Source: Stappia indica
GTDB taxonomy: Bacteria > Pseudomonadota > Alphaproteobacteria > Rhizobiales > Stappiaceae
Assembly: GCF_020177335.1 (NCBI RefSeq)
Contig: NZ_JAIVMG010000004.1
Span: 124,001 to 188,000, forward strand
DNA: 64,000 bases
Direction: 5' to 3'
Both the position numbers and the translations under genes were made by a program. Position 1 is the first letter of the stretch. The number at the start of each line of letters is the position of its first letter. Below the pieces are notes generated by a model. It saw only the letters and a list, made by a program, of their open reading frames with translations, was not told the origin of the DNA and ran no database searches. Below, in pieces: positions 8,062 through 17,061 of this stretch.

Positions 8062-10302
8062 TCAGCCCTTTGGCAGGATCAGGTCGAACCGCGCTCCTTC
8101 GCCCGGTCGGCCCGAGGCACGGATCGTCCAGCCATTGCGCCGTGCCACCATTTCGCAGATGGCGAGGCCGATCCCGGTGCCCTCCACCGCGCCCCGGCTG
8201 TGCAGGCGTTTGAACGGCTGAAAGATCAACTCCGCATAGCCTTGCTCAAAGCCGATGCCATTGTCCTCGACAGTGAGCGTGAAGCCGCGTGCCTCGCCGA
8301 CGGTCGCGGCGAAGTGGATCGTCATCGCCGCCGCCCGGTCCGGAGCACGATATTTGATCGCGTTGCTCACCAGATTGTAGAGCACTTCGCGCAAGGAAAT
8401 CGGATCGGCCAGGACCGGATCGGGCAGGATCTCGCAGGTGACCGTTAGCCCGGCCTGGGCGATTTCCTCGCCCAGCTCCTCAAGCACCCGACCGACCACA
8501 TCGCCAACCTGTATGCCCCTGACCTCCAGATCGCGGCTCACCGAGCGGGTGTAGGTCAGAAGGTCGGAAATCAGGCGGCTGCCGTTGCGCGCCGCGCGCG
8601 TGATGACCTCCAGCGCCTCGTCCGCCTCGCCTCCCCGCTCCGGCGCCGTCACCGACCGCAGCACATCGGCGTAGAGCCGGATCTTGCGCAAGGGCTCCTG
8701 CAGGTCATGCGAGGCCACGAAAGCGAATTGTTGCAGGCTTTCATTCGCGCTTTCCAGCCGGGCCGCATGGTCGAGCAGCCGATTGTTCGCCTCGCGCAGC
8801 GCCGTGACATCCCGACCGATCGACAGGATTTCCTGTGGCTGGCCATGAACATCGTGAATCAACAGGCTGAACCAGAGAATATTGCGGGCCGCGCCATAGC
8901 GATCGTAGTTGACCTGCTCCAGGATCGATGCCGGCGCCTCCCGGGTCATCGCCGCAAGCTGCCCCTGCAGCGCTTGCTGACCGGTTTCCGGGACCAGCTC
9001 GGTAAACTTGCGCCCCAGCAACCCCGCCTCATCCGGCCCGAAAAAATCGATGTAGTGCCGATTGACGAAGAACAGCGTGGCATCGGGCCGGGCGCGCGAG
9101 ATCAGATCCGGCAGGCGGTCGACAAGAATGCGGTAGTCCCGTTCGCTGCGCTTGCTGTTGTACAGCGCCCGGTTGCGTTGGGTCACATCCGCCAGCACGA
9201 TCATCACCTGGCGCACGCCACTGCGCAGCCCTTCCTCGGCAAGAAACGCCGACAGTTCCACCTCGAAGCGCTGACCGCTCTCCGGCAAGATCAGGCAACA
9301 AGGTTCCGCATCGATCGCCCCGTCGCGAAACAGACGCGGCCAGCTGTCCTCGCTCAGCCGCTCAAGCGCATCTGGCGCCAGGAACTGTGAAAATGGCCGG
9401 CCAATGAGGGATCCGCGCGCCACACCCATGCGCTCGAACAGGAGATCGCTGGCATCCTCGATGATACCGGCCTCCGACAATGACAAAAGCAGCGCCGGCG
9501 TTTTCTGGTAAAGCCGCTGGAACCGGCGCGTTTCGCTGGAAAGTCGCTCGACCATCGTCTGCAGCTGGCGCTTGTGGTCGACCGCTTCGCTGATGTCGCT
9601 GAACAACACCGTCAGTTCGTTGCCATCGCCGCTGTAGACCCCGGCCCGGAGCCAGCCTTCGCGCCCACAGAGGCGGTGATGAATATCGAACTGCTGCGGC
9701 GCCCCCGCGCGAATGGCGTCCTCAAGCCGGTCCTGTAGGTCCGACGGCTCCAGTTCGGCCAGCGCATCGGACAGCAATTCACCCTCCAGCTCGTCCTGCT
9801 GTCGCCCGGCCACGCGGGCAATCGAGGGATTGGCTTCCAGAATACGGAAACTCACCACCTGGCCATCCGGCGCCCGCAGCGCCTCCAGCCGCAACAACCC
9901 GTCCTCCGCCTGACGGAACACCTGACGATAGCTCCGCAGCGCCCCGGCGCCCGGTTCTACCTCCGCCGCGCCGACCGGGGTGGCCAGCACCACCACACCG
10001 GCGACATCACCCGCATCGTTTTTCAGGGAAAGGTACTGCACATCATATTGCCGGCCCGACGGTTCGTGCCGGGGCCGCACCCAGGTGCGAATTTCGCAAT
10101 CCTGCCCGCAGAGCGCCTGATCCAGCCATTCCTTGCGGATCTCGAACAGGCCCGTTCCGATGACCTCGGCAAGGGGCTGGCCGATGACCTCATCGACCTG
10201 CAGGCCCTCGATATCCGCATAAGCCTGATTGGCGATCCGAATGACATAGGACCGATCGCAAACATAGATCGGCAGCCGCGCCCGCGCCACGCACTGGCGC
10301 AA
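8062..10302 (-). CDS. Multi-PAS sensor histidine kinase
   Basis: A soluble-looking sensor kinase of about 746 residues. Four PAS-like modules precede the kinase: PIYVCDRSYVIRIANQAYAD at the N-terminus, a second around 125-235, a third around 260-370 and a fourth around 380-500 (RARPDATLFFVNRHYIDFFG). The HisKA histidine is in FVASHDLQEPLRKIRL. The HATPase shows the N-box YNLVSNAIKYR, G1 VEDNGIGFE and G2 GTGIGLAICEM. No membrane segment or receiver domain is seen. The listed start is TTG at 10302, but the same frame stays open for about 44 further codons with plausible coding sequence and no ATG/GTG/TTG before the upstream TGA. No cognate regulator is adjacent. Confidence 0.85.
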   Translation of the reverse strand: MRQCVARARLPIYVCDRSYVIRIANQAYADIEGLQVDEVIGQPLAEVIGTGLFEIRKEWLDQALCGQDCEIRTWVRPRHEPSGRQYDVQYLSLKNDAGDVAGVVVLATPVGAAEVEPGAGALRSYRQVFRQAEDGLLRLEALRAPDGQVVSFRILEANPSIARVAGRQQDELEGELLSDALAELEPSDLQDRLEDAIRAGAPQQFDIHHRLCGREGWLRAGVYSGDGNELTVLFSDISEAVDHKRQLQTMVERLSSETRRFQRLYQKTPALLLSLSEAGIIEDASDLLFERMGVARGSLIGRPFSQFLAPDALERLSEDSWPRLFRDGAIDAEPCCLILPESGQRFEVELSAFLAEEGLRSGVRQVMIVLADVTQRNRALYNSKRSERDYRILVDRLPDLISRARPDATLFFVNRHYIDFFGPDEAGLLGRKFTELVPETGQQALQGQLAAMTREAPASILEQVNYDRYGAARNILWFSLLIHDVHGQPQEILSIGRDVTALREANNRLLDHAARLESANESLQQFAFVASHDLQEPLRKIRLYADVLRSVTAPERGGEADEALEVITRAARNGSRLISDLLTYTRSVSRDLEVRGIQVGDVVGRVLEELGEEIAQAGLTVTCEILPDPVLADPISLREVLYNLVSNAIKYRAPDRAAAMTIHFAATVGEARGFTLTVEDNGIGFEQGYAELIFQPFKRLHSRGAVEGTGIGLAICEMVARRNGWTIRASGRPGEGARFDLILPKG

Positions 10303-10792
10303 GGCCTGCCGGTCCCAGGCGGTTTCGCCATCATCCGCCCGCTCGCTCTCGCTCCAGACCTCGTCGTACAGTTGAGCCCCCCACGCCGCTGCGCCGCGAT
10401 CGATTTCCCGCGCGTCAGACGTTCATATGCGCAATTCGCCAATCATGCCGCAAGGGAAGAACATACGTTAGCGGGAAAATAGGACCGTGCGCTGCGCGCG
10501 GGATCACTGATACCGGAAAAGAATCCGTCGCTTATCGAAAAGGCGGAGGCTCCCTGCCCTTCCCGCGCGTCTTGCGCCTGAAGGAAAAGCTCCCTCCATG
10601 GCAGCGGCGGGCAGGGAAAGGACAGGCGATTCGCTCACGGCCGCCAGGACGAGCAGGCGTTCCGGGAACTCACGGCGACAGGGACGCGACATCGACCGGA
10701 CACAACACGGCAGACCGCTTGCATCCCCTTGCGGGGGGGCCCTGAATGCTTATGCATGCTGATTTGGCTGGACGTATCGCGACCGCCGGAAA
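10303..10792. other. Intergenic stretch without a supported gene
   Basis: The 490 bases between the PAS kinase start and the tRNA gene hold no open frame that I can support. The part next to the kinase (10303-10435) is an in-frame extension of the kinase frame lacking a normal start codon. A short GC-rich inverted repeat lies near 10724-10740 without a T run. Nothing else was recognised. Confidence 0.5.
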
Positions 10793-10868
10793 TGGTACCC
10801 CCAAGGGGACTCGAACCCCTGTTTCCGCCGTGAGAGGGCGGCGTCCTAGACCGCTAGACGATGGGGGC
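10793..10868 (-). tRNA. tRNA-Glu (anticodon CTC)
   Basis: Reading the minus strand from 10868 gives a 76-nt cloverleaf: acceptor GCCCCCA pairing with TGGGGGT, a D arm, an anticodon stem CCGCC/GGCGG around the loop CTCTCAC, a T arm with GGTTCGAGTCC, and an encoded CCA end. The anticodon CTC reads GAG (Glu). The G1-U72 type acceptor end agrees with other alphaproteobacterial tRNA-Glu genes. It stands alone between the PAS kinase and the DUF6476-like gene, all on the minus strand. Confidence 0.97.
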
Positions 10869-10980
10869 ATCGGCCGGTCGAGCGACAGTGAGCGGGTAGT
10901 AGCCGCTTGCCGGATCAATTGCAAGCCCGTCGCGCAGGAAAAATGCATCCCGGCGACGGACACCCCGGCAAAGCTGTGGA

Positions 10981-11337
10981 TCAACGGGCCACGAAGGCCG
11001 TTTCGCCGAGCACCTGGCCGGTTGCCGGGTCGAGATAAAGCAGCCGGCTGGCGGTGCCTTCGCGCACCAGGAGGATGAGCCGTCCCTCGGCCATTGCCAT
11101 GCTTTCCACCTGTCCGTCCTTGCCGATGGCGACGGTAGCGGCTATATCGCCGGCACCGGGCCGCGTCCCGCCCTCGGTCAGCTTGTAGATGATGGCCGCG
11201 AACACCGCGACGAACCCGAGCACCATGATGAGACTCGAAACGGCCAGCAAACGCTTGAGCTTTGCCTGAAGCCGTTGCGCCGCCGGATCGAGCGGCGCCT
11301 CCGTGTCGGGGCTCTCGTCAACAGCGGGATGTGTCAT
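10981..11337 (-). CDS. Small membrane protein, DUF6476-like
   Basis: A 118-residue protein with an acidic, Pro-rich cytoplasmic N-terminus (about 1-40), one membrane helix (about 45-65, VSSLIMVLGFVAVFAAIIYKL) and a C-terminal domain ending in LLYLDPATGQVLGETAF, which looks like a single beta-propeller-type blade motif. The family is typical of Rhizobiales and commonly lies beside rluD, as here. I chose the ATG at 11337; a GTG at 11349 is an alternative. Its start overlaps the divergent rluD start by two bases. The function is unknown. Confidence 0.75.
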   Translation of the reverse strand: MTHPAVDESPDTEAPLDPAAQRLQAKLKRLLAVSSLIMVLGFVAVFAAIIYKLTEGGTRPGAGDIAATVAIGKDGQVESMAMAEGRLILLVREGTASRLLYLDPATGQVLGETAFVAR

Positions 11338-12382
11338 GATCGTTTCCACTCAAGAACAGCCCGAAACCGGTCGGGCCGAAGTAACGGTTGCTACGGAAGA
11401 TGCCGGATCCAGGCTCGATGCCTGCCTTGCCCGGCACCTGCCCGAGTTCAGCCGGAACCGGATCCAGGCCCTGATCAAGCAGGGACGGGCCCATATCGGC
11501 GAGCGGACCATAGTTGAGCCCAAATACCGGGTCAACGAGGGCGAGACCGTGGTGCTGGAGCTTCCGGCCCCGGAAAACGCCGATCCGGAGCCGGAGAACA
11601 TTCCGCTCAACGTGGTCTTTGAGGACGATCAACTGATCGTGATCGACAAGCCGGCGGGTCTCGTGGTTCATCCCGGCGCCGGCAACTGGTCGGGCACGCT
11701 GGTCAATGCGCTGCTCTACCATTGCGGCGACAGCCTGTCCGGCATCGGCGGCGTGCGCCGGCCCGGCATCGTCCACCGGATCGACAAGGACACCACCGGC
11801 CTGCTGGTGGTCGCCAAGACCGACAAGGCCCATCAGGCATTGAGCGAGCAATTCGCCGATCACGGCCGCACCGGTCCGCTGGAGCGGGCCTACTCGGCAC
11901 TGGTCTGGACCGCGCCGGGCCGGGCGAGTGGCACCATCGAGGCGGATCTTGCCCGCTCCGCCTCCAACCGGCAGAAGATCGCCGTGGTGCGCCATGGCGG
12001 GCGTCATGCGATCACCCATTGGCAGATCAACGAGCGCTTCGGTCCGATCGGCGAAGAACCGCTCGCCTCCCTGATCACCTGCCGGCTGGAGACCGGGCGC
12101 ACCCACCAGATCCGCGTTCACATGGCCCATATCGGCCACCCGCTCGTCGGCGATGCCGATTACGGTGCCGGCTTCAAGACCAAGGCGGCGCGGCTGCCCG
12201 AGCCCTTGCGCGCGAAGGTGGAGGGATTTCACCGTCAGGCGCTGCATGCTGGCCTCCTCGCCTTCGCCCATCCGGTGAGCGGCGAGACGCTGAAATTCGA
12301 AAGCCCGCTGCCCGCCGATTTTGCCGAACTTGTCGCCGGCTTCCGGACCCTCGGCACCTCAATGACGAAAATTAAGCCCTGA
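11336..12382 (+). CDS. rluD: RluD-type 23S rRNA pseudouridine synthase
   Basis: A 348-residue RluA/RluD-family enzyme that isomerises uridines in 23S rRNA (helix 69 for RluD). An N-terminal S4-like RNA-binding region (SRLDACLARHLPEFSRNRIQ) is followed by the synthase domain. The catalytic Asp is D150 in GIVHRIDKDTTGLLV, and LETGRTHQIRVHM and HPLVGDADYG are the other family motifs. I chose the ATG at 11336 (MIVSTQEQ); the frame is open to 11303. The gene is divergent from the DUF6476-like gene with overlapping start codons, and upstream of rpoH on the same strand, an arrangement common in alphaproteobacteria. Exact uridine specificity (RluD versus RluC) is inferred from length and S4 domain. 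Confidence 0.9.
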   Translation: MIVSTQEQPETGRAEVTVATEDAGSRLDACLARHLPEFSRNRIQALIKQGRAHIGERTIVEPKYRVNEGETVVLELPAPENADPEPENIPLNVVFEDDQLIVIDKPAGLVVHPGAGNWSGTLVNALLYHCGDSLSGIGGVRRPGIVHRIDKDTTGLLVVAKTDKAHQALSEQFADHGRTGPLERAYSALVWTAPGRASGTIEADLARSASNRQKIAVVRHGGRHAITHWQINERFGPIGEEPLASLITCRLETGRTHQIRVHMAHIGHPLVGDADYGAGFKTKAARLPEPLRAKVEGFHRQALHAGLLAFAHPVSGETLKFESPLPADFAELVAGFRTLGTSMTKIKP

Positions 12383-12508
12383 TTTTGTCGAATTGCTCCC
12401 TATATTGAGACCTCGGCGCGCCTGAGGGGCGCCGGTCGAACGGCCCGCCGTGGGATCGGAAAACACTCCGATCCGGGGGCCAGTTTTGCGAGAAAGGGGG
12501 CGCTGTTC

Positions 12509-13402
12509 ATGGCCCAGAACATTCCGGTACTGAGCTCCGCCGAAGGAGGGCTCAGCCGCTATCTCGATGAAATCCGCCGGTTCCCCATGCTGGAACCGCA
12601 GGAAGAATACATGCTCGCCAAGCGCTACAAGGAGCATGAAGACCCGCAGGCCGCCGAGCGGCTGGTCAACTCGCATCTGCGGCTCGTCGCCAAGATCGCC
12701 ATGGGATATCGCGGCTACGGCCTGCCGATTTCCGAGGTGGTTTCGGAAGGCAACGTCGGCCTGATGCAGGCGGTCAAGCGCTTCGAGCCGGACAAGGGCT
12801 TCCGCCTTGCCACCTATGCCATGTGGTGGATCAAGGCCGCGATTCAGGAGTATATCCTGCGCTCCTGGAGCCTTGTGAAGATGGGCACCACCGCCAATCA
12901 GAAGCGGCTGTTCTTCAACCTGCGCCGCCTCAAGGGCAAGATCCAGGCGCTGAACGAAGGCGACCTGAAGCCCGAGCAGGTGACCCAGATCGCCACCAAG
13001 CTGGGGGTGACCGAGGGCGACGTGGTGTCGATGAACCGCCGGCTTGCCGGTGATGCCTCGCTCAACGCACCGATCCGCGCCGAAGCCGATGGCGGCGAGT
13101 GGCAGGACTGGCTGGTCGATGAGAGCGAAAGCCAGGAGACCCTGTTCGCCCGTCAGGAAGAGCTGGACATGCGCCGCAAGATGCTCGGCGACGCCATGGA
13201 GGTCCTGAACGATCGCGAACGGCGCATCTTCGAGGCCCGGCGCCTGGCCGAAGACCCGATCACGTTGGAAGAGCTGTCCGGCGAATTCGGCGTCAGCCGC
13301 GAACGGGTGCGGCAAATCGAGGTCCGCGCCTTCGAAAAGGTGCAGAAGGCAGTCCGCCGCAGCGCGCGGGAGCTGGAACAGCCCCGCGCCTCTGGCGCCT
13401 GA
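12509..13402 (+). CDS. rpoH: RpoH, heat-shock sigma factor (sigma-32)
   Basis: A 297-residue sigma-70-family factor directing RNA polymerase to heat-shock promoters. Region 2 is evident (LVNSHLRLVAKIAMGYRGYG, then EGNVGLMQAVKRFEPDKGFR and TYAMWWIKAAIQEYI). The RpoH box is present as QKRLFFNLR. Region 4 ends in LEELSGEFGVSRERVRQIE. A purine-rich AAAGGGGGC precedes the ATG at 12509. The 126-base upstream region contains the AT-rich segment CCCTATATT near 12400, which may be part of a promoter. RpoH levels are normally set by FtsH proteolysis; an ftsH gene is elsewhere in this window. A 9-bp hairpin (13401-13425) follows the stop. Confidence 0.95.
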   Translation: MAQNIPVLSSAEGGLSRYLDEIRRFPMLEPQEEYMLAKRYKEHEDPQAAERLVNSHLRLVAKIAMGYRGYGLPISEVVSEGNVGLMQAVKRFEPDKGFRLATYAMWWIKAAIQEYILRSWSLVKMGTTANQKRLFFNLRRLKGKIQALNEGDLKPEQVTQIATKLGVTEGDVVSMNRRLAGDASLNAPIRAEADGGEWQDWLVDESESQETLFARQEELDMRRKMLGDAMEVLNDRERRIFEARRLAEDPITLEELSGEFGVSRERVRQIEVRAFEKVQKAVRRSARELEQPRASGA

Positions 13403-13536
13403 GCGGCCCGGCCACAGGGCCGCTCGATCTCCTCCCCTTCCCTTCCCCTCCCCGGCCCGCTTGCCGGGGCCGCCGCCTTTTTCTAACCTTGCCGGGCGGC
13501 GGCGCAGCGGCGCCGCGATCCTGGCCGGGGAAGCCC

Positions 13537-15774
13537 ATGTCGATCCTGCGAAAGAAACGCGCGAAGGTCGCGGCGGTGACCAGCGCGTTTCTTCTCGCGG
13601 TGGTGCTGTTGCGTGCCCTCGATCCCGGCTTCCTGACCTCCATCCGCCTGCTCGGCTTCGACTACTACCAGAAGCTTTGGCCGCGCATGGAACGCCCGGA
13701 AATCCCCGTGCGCATCGTCGACATCGACGAGCGCGCCCTTGCGATCCATGGCCAATGGCCCTGGTCCCGCGATCTTCTGGCGCAAATGACCGAGCGCCTC
13801 AGAGATCTGGGCGCGGCGGCCATCGTCTATGACATCATCTTCGCCGAGGCCGACCGGCTGTCGCCGCACCGTTTTCTTCCCGCAAACCCGGACGCCGCAC
13901 CCTCTCCAAATGCGGAAACGCCGGACCGGCGCGAGATCGCCCGCCTGCTGCGCCGCCTGCCCGACACCGACGCCCAGTTCGCCGAGGCCATCGCCACCGC
14001 GCCGGTGGTTCTCGGTTTCGCCGTGCGGCCGGACGCAAACGGCCGCTCACCGGAACAAAAGGCGGGCATTGCCTATGCCGGCAGCAATCCGGCCGCGATC
14101 CTGCCGGCCTTTCCCTCCGCATTGACCAGCCTGCCCGCGCTGGAGGCCCCGGCGGCGGGGAGCGGCGGGGTCAGCCTGTCGACCCGCGACACCGGCGGCA
14201 TCGTCCGGCGCATCCCGATGCTGTTTTCCGACGGCACCACGCTCTACCCCAGCCTGGCGCTGGAGGCCTTGCGGGTGGCGCAAGGGGCAAGCGGCCTGAT
14301 TATTCGCTCCACCGGCGCCAGCGGCGAACCGGCCTCCGGCACCGACGCGATCACCGATATCAAGACCGGCGCCATCGCCTTGCCAACAACCGCGTTTGGC
14401 GAGCTGTGGGTCTATTTCAACGCCGACCGGCCGGACCGTTACGTCTCCGCCGCCGATCTTCTCGCCCCTGAAAAGACCGCGCGAATCGCGCCGCTGATCG
14501 AGGGGCAGATCGTCTTCATCGGCACCTCCTCGGTCGGCCTGAACGACATGCGCGCGACCCCGCTTGGCGAGCTGGTGCCCGGGGTCTCGATCCACGCCCA
14601 GGCGGCCGAGCAGATCATCGCCGGCGACTTTCTCAGCCGGCCCGACTGGGCGGACGGGGCGGAACTGATCGCCACCCTGCTGCTTGGCCTCATCGTCATC
14701 GCGCTGGTCTTGTCGCTCGGCGCGCTCTGGGCTGCCGCCCTTGGCGGGTTCATCGCCGCGGCGCTTTATTTTGGCGCCATCGCCCTGTTTCGCAACCACG
14801 GCCTGCTGGTCGACCCGGTCTATCCCACCGCCGCCAACCTGTTTGTCGTCTACGCCGCCGCCACCGCCCTGCTCTACTTTCTGACGGAGAGGGAAAAACG
14901 CTTCGTGCGCACCGCTTTCGGCCAGTATCTGGCACCGGAACTGGTGCGCCGGTTGGAGGAAACCCCCGAGGACCTGCGCCTTGGCGGCGAGATGCGCGAC
15001 ATGACCATCCTGTTCATGGATGTGCGCGGCTTCACGCCGATTTCCGAGCAATTGACGCCGACCGACCTCGTCGCCTTTCTCAACGCTCTTCTGTCCCCCT
15101 TGAGCGCGGAGATCCAGGCCCGGCACGGCACCATCGACAAATACATCGGCGACAGCATCATGGCCTTCTGGAATGCGCCGGTGGAGGTTGCCGACCATGC
15201 CCGCCTTGCCTGCCGCGCGGCGCTGGCCATGATCGACACCGTGGAGAACCTGAACGCGGCCGATGCCTTCGGCTTTCACGCCCGGTCCCTGCCGGTCGGC
15301 CCGGTGCGCATCGGCATCGGCCTCAACACCGGCGAGGCCTGCGTCGGCAACATGGGCTCGGACCAGCGCTTCAACTATTCGGTGATCGGCGATGCGGTGA
15401 ATGTCGCCGCCCGGATCGAATCGAGTTGCAAGGCAGTGGGCGCCGAATGCCTGGTCTCCGAGGACACCGCCCGCGCGGCAGGGGATTTCGCCTTGCTGGA
15501 GGCCGGCGCCATTCCGCTCAAGGGCAAGAGCGCGCCGGTCAAGCTGTTTGCACTGGTCGGTCCGCCGGAACTTGCCACCACCTCGGACTTCATTGCCCTC
15601 AAGACGGCGCACGAAAGCCTGATTGCCCATATCGACGCCGACGAGGGGGAAGCAGCGGCCCGCGCCCTTGCCACCTGCCGCGCCCATGCCCCAGACCGAC
15701 TAAGCGGCTTCTACGACCGCTTCGCCGAACGCATCGCCGCCCTGCCGCAAGCAGCGGAAGGCCGGATCGGCTAA
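13537..15774 (+). CDS. CHASE2-domain class III adenylate/guanylate cyclase
   Basis: A membrane-bound cyclase of 745 residues making cAMP or cGMP in response to an extracytoplasmic signal. An N-terminal membrane helix (about 10-27) is followed by a periplasmic CHASE2 sensor (about 30-370, with RIVDIDERALAIHGQWPW). Three membrane helices follow at about 375-450. The cyclase domain has metal Asp in LFMDVRGFTPISE, TIDKYIGDSIMAFWNAP with the purine-selecting Lys and second metal Asp, and FNYSVIGDAVNVAARIES. All catalytic residues expected for an active class III enzyme are present, and the Lys/Asp pair suggests ATP as substrate. I chose the ATG at 13537. The 3' end overlaps the convergent EamA gene by four bases. 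Confidence 0.9.
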   Translation: MSILRKKRAKVAAVTSAFLLAVVLLRALDPGFLTSIRLLGFDYYQKLWPRMERPEIPVRIVDIDERALAIHGQWPWSRDLLAQMTERLRDLGAAAIVYDIIFAEADRLSPHRFLPANPDAAPSPNAETPDRREIARLLRRLPDTDAQFAEAIATAPVVLGFAVRPDANGRSPEQKAGIAYAGSNPAAILPAFPSALTSLPALEAPAAGSGGVSLSTRDTGGIVRRIPMLFSDGTTLYPSLALEALRVAQGASGLIIRSTGASGEPASGTDAITDIKTGAIALPTTAFGELWVYFNADRPDRYVSAADLLAPEKTARIAPLIEGQIVFIGTSSVGLNDMRATPLGELVPGVSIHAQAAEQIIAGDFLSRPDWADGAELIATLLLGLIVIALVLSLGALWAAALGGFIAAALYFGAIALFRNHGLLVDPVYPTAANLFVVYAAATALLYFLTEREKRFVRTAFGQYLAPELVRRLEETPEDLRLGGEMRDMTILFMDVRGFTPISEQLTPTDLVAFLNALLSPLSAEIQARHGTIDKYIGDSIMAFWNAPVEVADHARLACRAALAMIDTVENLNAADAFGFHARSLPVGPVRIGIGLNTGEACVGNMGSDQRFNYSVIGDAVNVAARIESSCKAVGAECLVSEDTARAAGDFALLEAGAIPLKGKSAPVKLFALVGPPELATTSDFIALKTAHESLIAHIDADEGEAAARALATCRAHAPDRLSGFYDRFAERIAALPQAAEGRIG

Positions 15775-16676
15775 CCGCGCCGCAGCCGCGAGCTGGGCAA
15801 CAGGGTGAGAACCCGGCCGTCCAGCACCACCAGCCCGAGCAGCAGGATGGCCATGCCGAGGAACTGGCCGCCGGTCAGGCTTTCGCCCAGCACCAGCGCG
15901 CCCAGCACGCTCGCCGACACCGGCACCAGCAGCGTGACCAGCGAGGCGTTGGTTGCCCCTGCACCGGTCAGAAGGCGGAAGTAGATCAGATAGGCAAAGG
16001 CGGTGCCGATGGTGCCAAGGGCGATGACGCAGGCCCAGACGGCAAGGCTTGTCTGCGCCGGGCTCCAGGACGCTCCCTGCCACAGGGCGAGCGGCAGCAT
16101 CCAGACACTTGCGCCGGTCAGTTGCCCCGCCACCGGCACCATCAGCGGCAAGCCCTTGAACCGGCGGGCGAAGGAGGCCGCCACCGCATAGGACAGGGCC
16201 GCGCCGAGGCAGGCGAGCTGCGCCCAGAGCGGAAATCCATCCGCGCCCTCCAGCCCGGGCAGCAACAGCACCGCCACCCCGGCAAGACCAAGGCCGATGC
16301 CGATCACCCGATGCACCTGCAGGGTTTCGTGGCGGAAGGCCAGGGTCGCCACGAGCACCGTGAAGATCGGCGTCGTCGCATTGAGGATCGAGGCCAGGCT
16401 CGCGGAAATCGCCGTCTGCCCCCAGAAGATCAGCGAAAACGGGATCGCGTTGTTGAGGAGCCCGATCATCAGGAAGGACAGCAGCATCCCCGGCGCCAGC
16501 GGAAACCGCTGCCGGGCAATCCGCAGCACCGCATGCAGCACCAAGGCTGCCAGGAACACCCGCAGGAACACCAGCACCAGCGGCGGGATCTCGGCCACAG
16601 CGATCTTGGCGAACAGGAAGGTGCCACCCCAGATCAGTGACAACAGGGCCAGCAGCAGCCAGTTGATGAGTGTCAT
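15771..16676 (-). CDS. EamA/DMT-family membrane exporter
   Basis: A 301-residue integral membrane protein with about ten hydrophobic helices arranged as two EamA repeats. The first begins LLLALLSLIWGGTFLFAK and the second around LACLGAALSYAVAASFARR. The conserved WGGTFLFAK opening and the PIFTVLVATLAFRHE and ASVLGALVLGESLTG segments at the end of each repeat are typical of drug/metabolite transporters of the RhaT/YdcZ-like superfamily. The substrate cannot be told from sequence. The ATG at 16676 has AAGGTG upstream; the frame is open to 16796 with sequence unlike a membrane protein. It is convergent with the cyclase gene. Confidence 0.88.
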   Translation of the reverse strand: MTLINWLLLALLSLIWGGTFLFAKIAVAEIPPLVLVFLRVFLAALVLHAVLRIARQRFPLAPGMLLSFLMIGLLNNAIPFSLIFWGQTAISASLASILNATTPIFTVLVATLAFRHETLQVHRVIGIGLGLAGVAVLLLPGLEGADGFPLWAQLACLGAALSYAVAASFARRFKGLPLMVPVAGQLTGASVWMLPLALWQGASWSPAQTSLAVWACVIALGTIGTAFAYLIYFRLLTGAGATNASLVTLLVPVSASVLGALVLGESLTGGQFLGMAILLLGLVVLDGRVLTLLPSSRLRRG

Positions 16677-17061
16677 GTGCAGCACCTTATCTTCGGTCGC
16701 ATGGGATCCTCCTGTACCTCCCCCCCGGCGGCTTCCACCGGGCAGTTCCTCGCCACCGCCCCACAGTTCCCGCTCCACCGTGGCGAAGAGAAGCACACCA
16801 AAAGGACCTGGGCGACAACCGCCGACATATCACTCCGGCGCACGCGCCAACCACACGATTTGCGAGCCGTGAGAGACGGGGGCAATCAGCTACGGGCGGC
16901 GTGCCGGCGTCGAAGGGGCCGGAGCGATGCCTTCAGCGCGCGACCAAGCAAGGCAAATCAGCGCTTGTTTCCCCGCAAAAGCCCGTCCACTGTGAGTGCC
17001 CTGCCGATGCCGCACGCCGGCGCCCTTTCCATTTCTCCCGATCACTCCACCCGCGCCCACA
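16677..17061. other. Divergent intergenic region without a supported gene
   Basis: The 385 bases between the divergent EamA and MFS genes should hold their promoters. I see no tRNA, hairpin with T run, repeat or convincing short gene here. Open frames that cross it are extensions of the two flanking genes. Confidence 0.5.

Noticed and set aside
10504-10692. A 62-codon minus-strand frame near the tRNA gene
   Set aside because: No ribosome site, motif or conservation argument; typical random frame.
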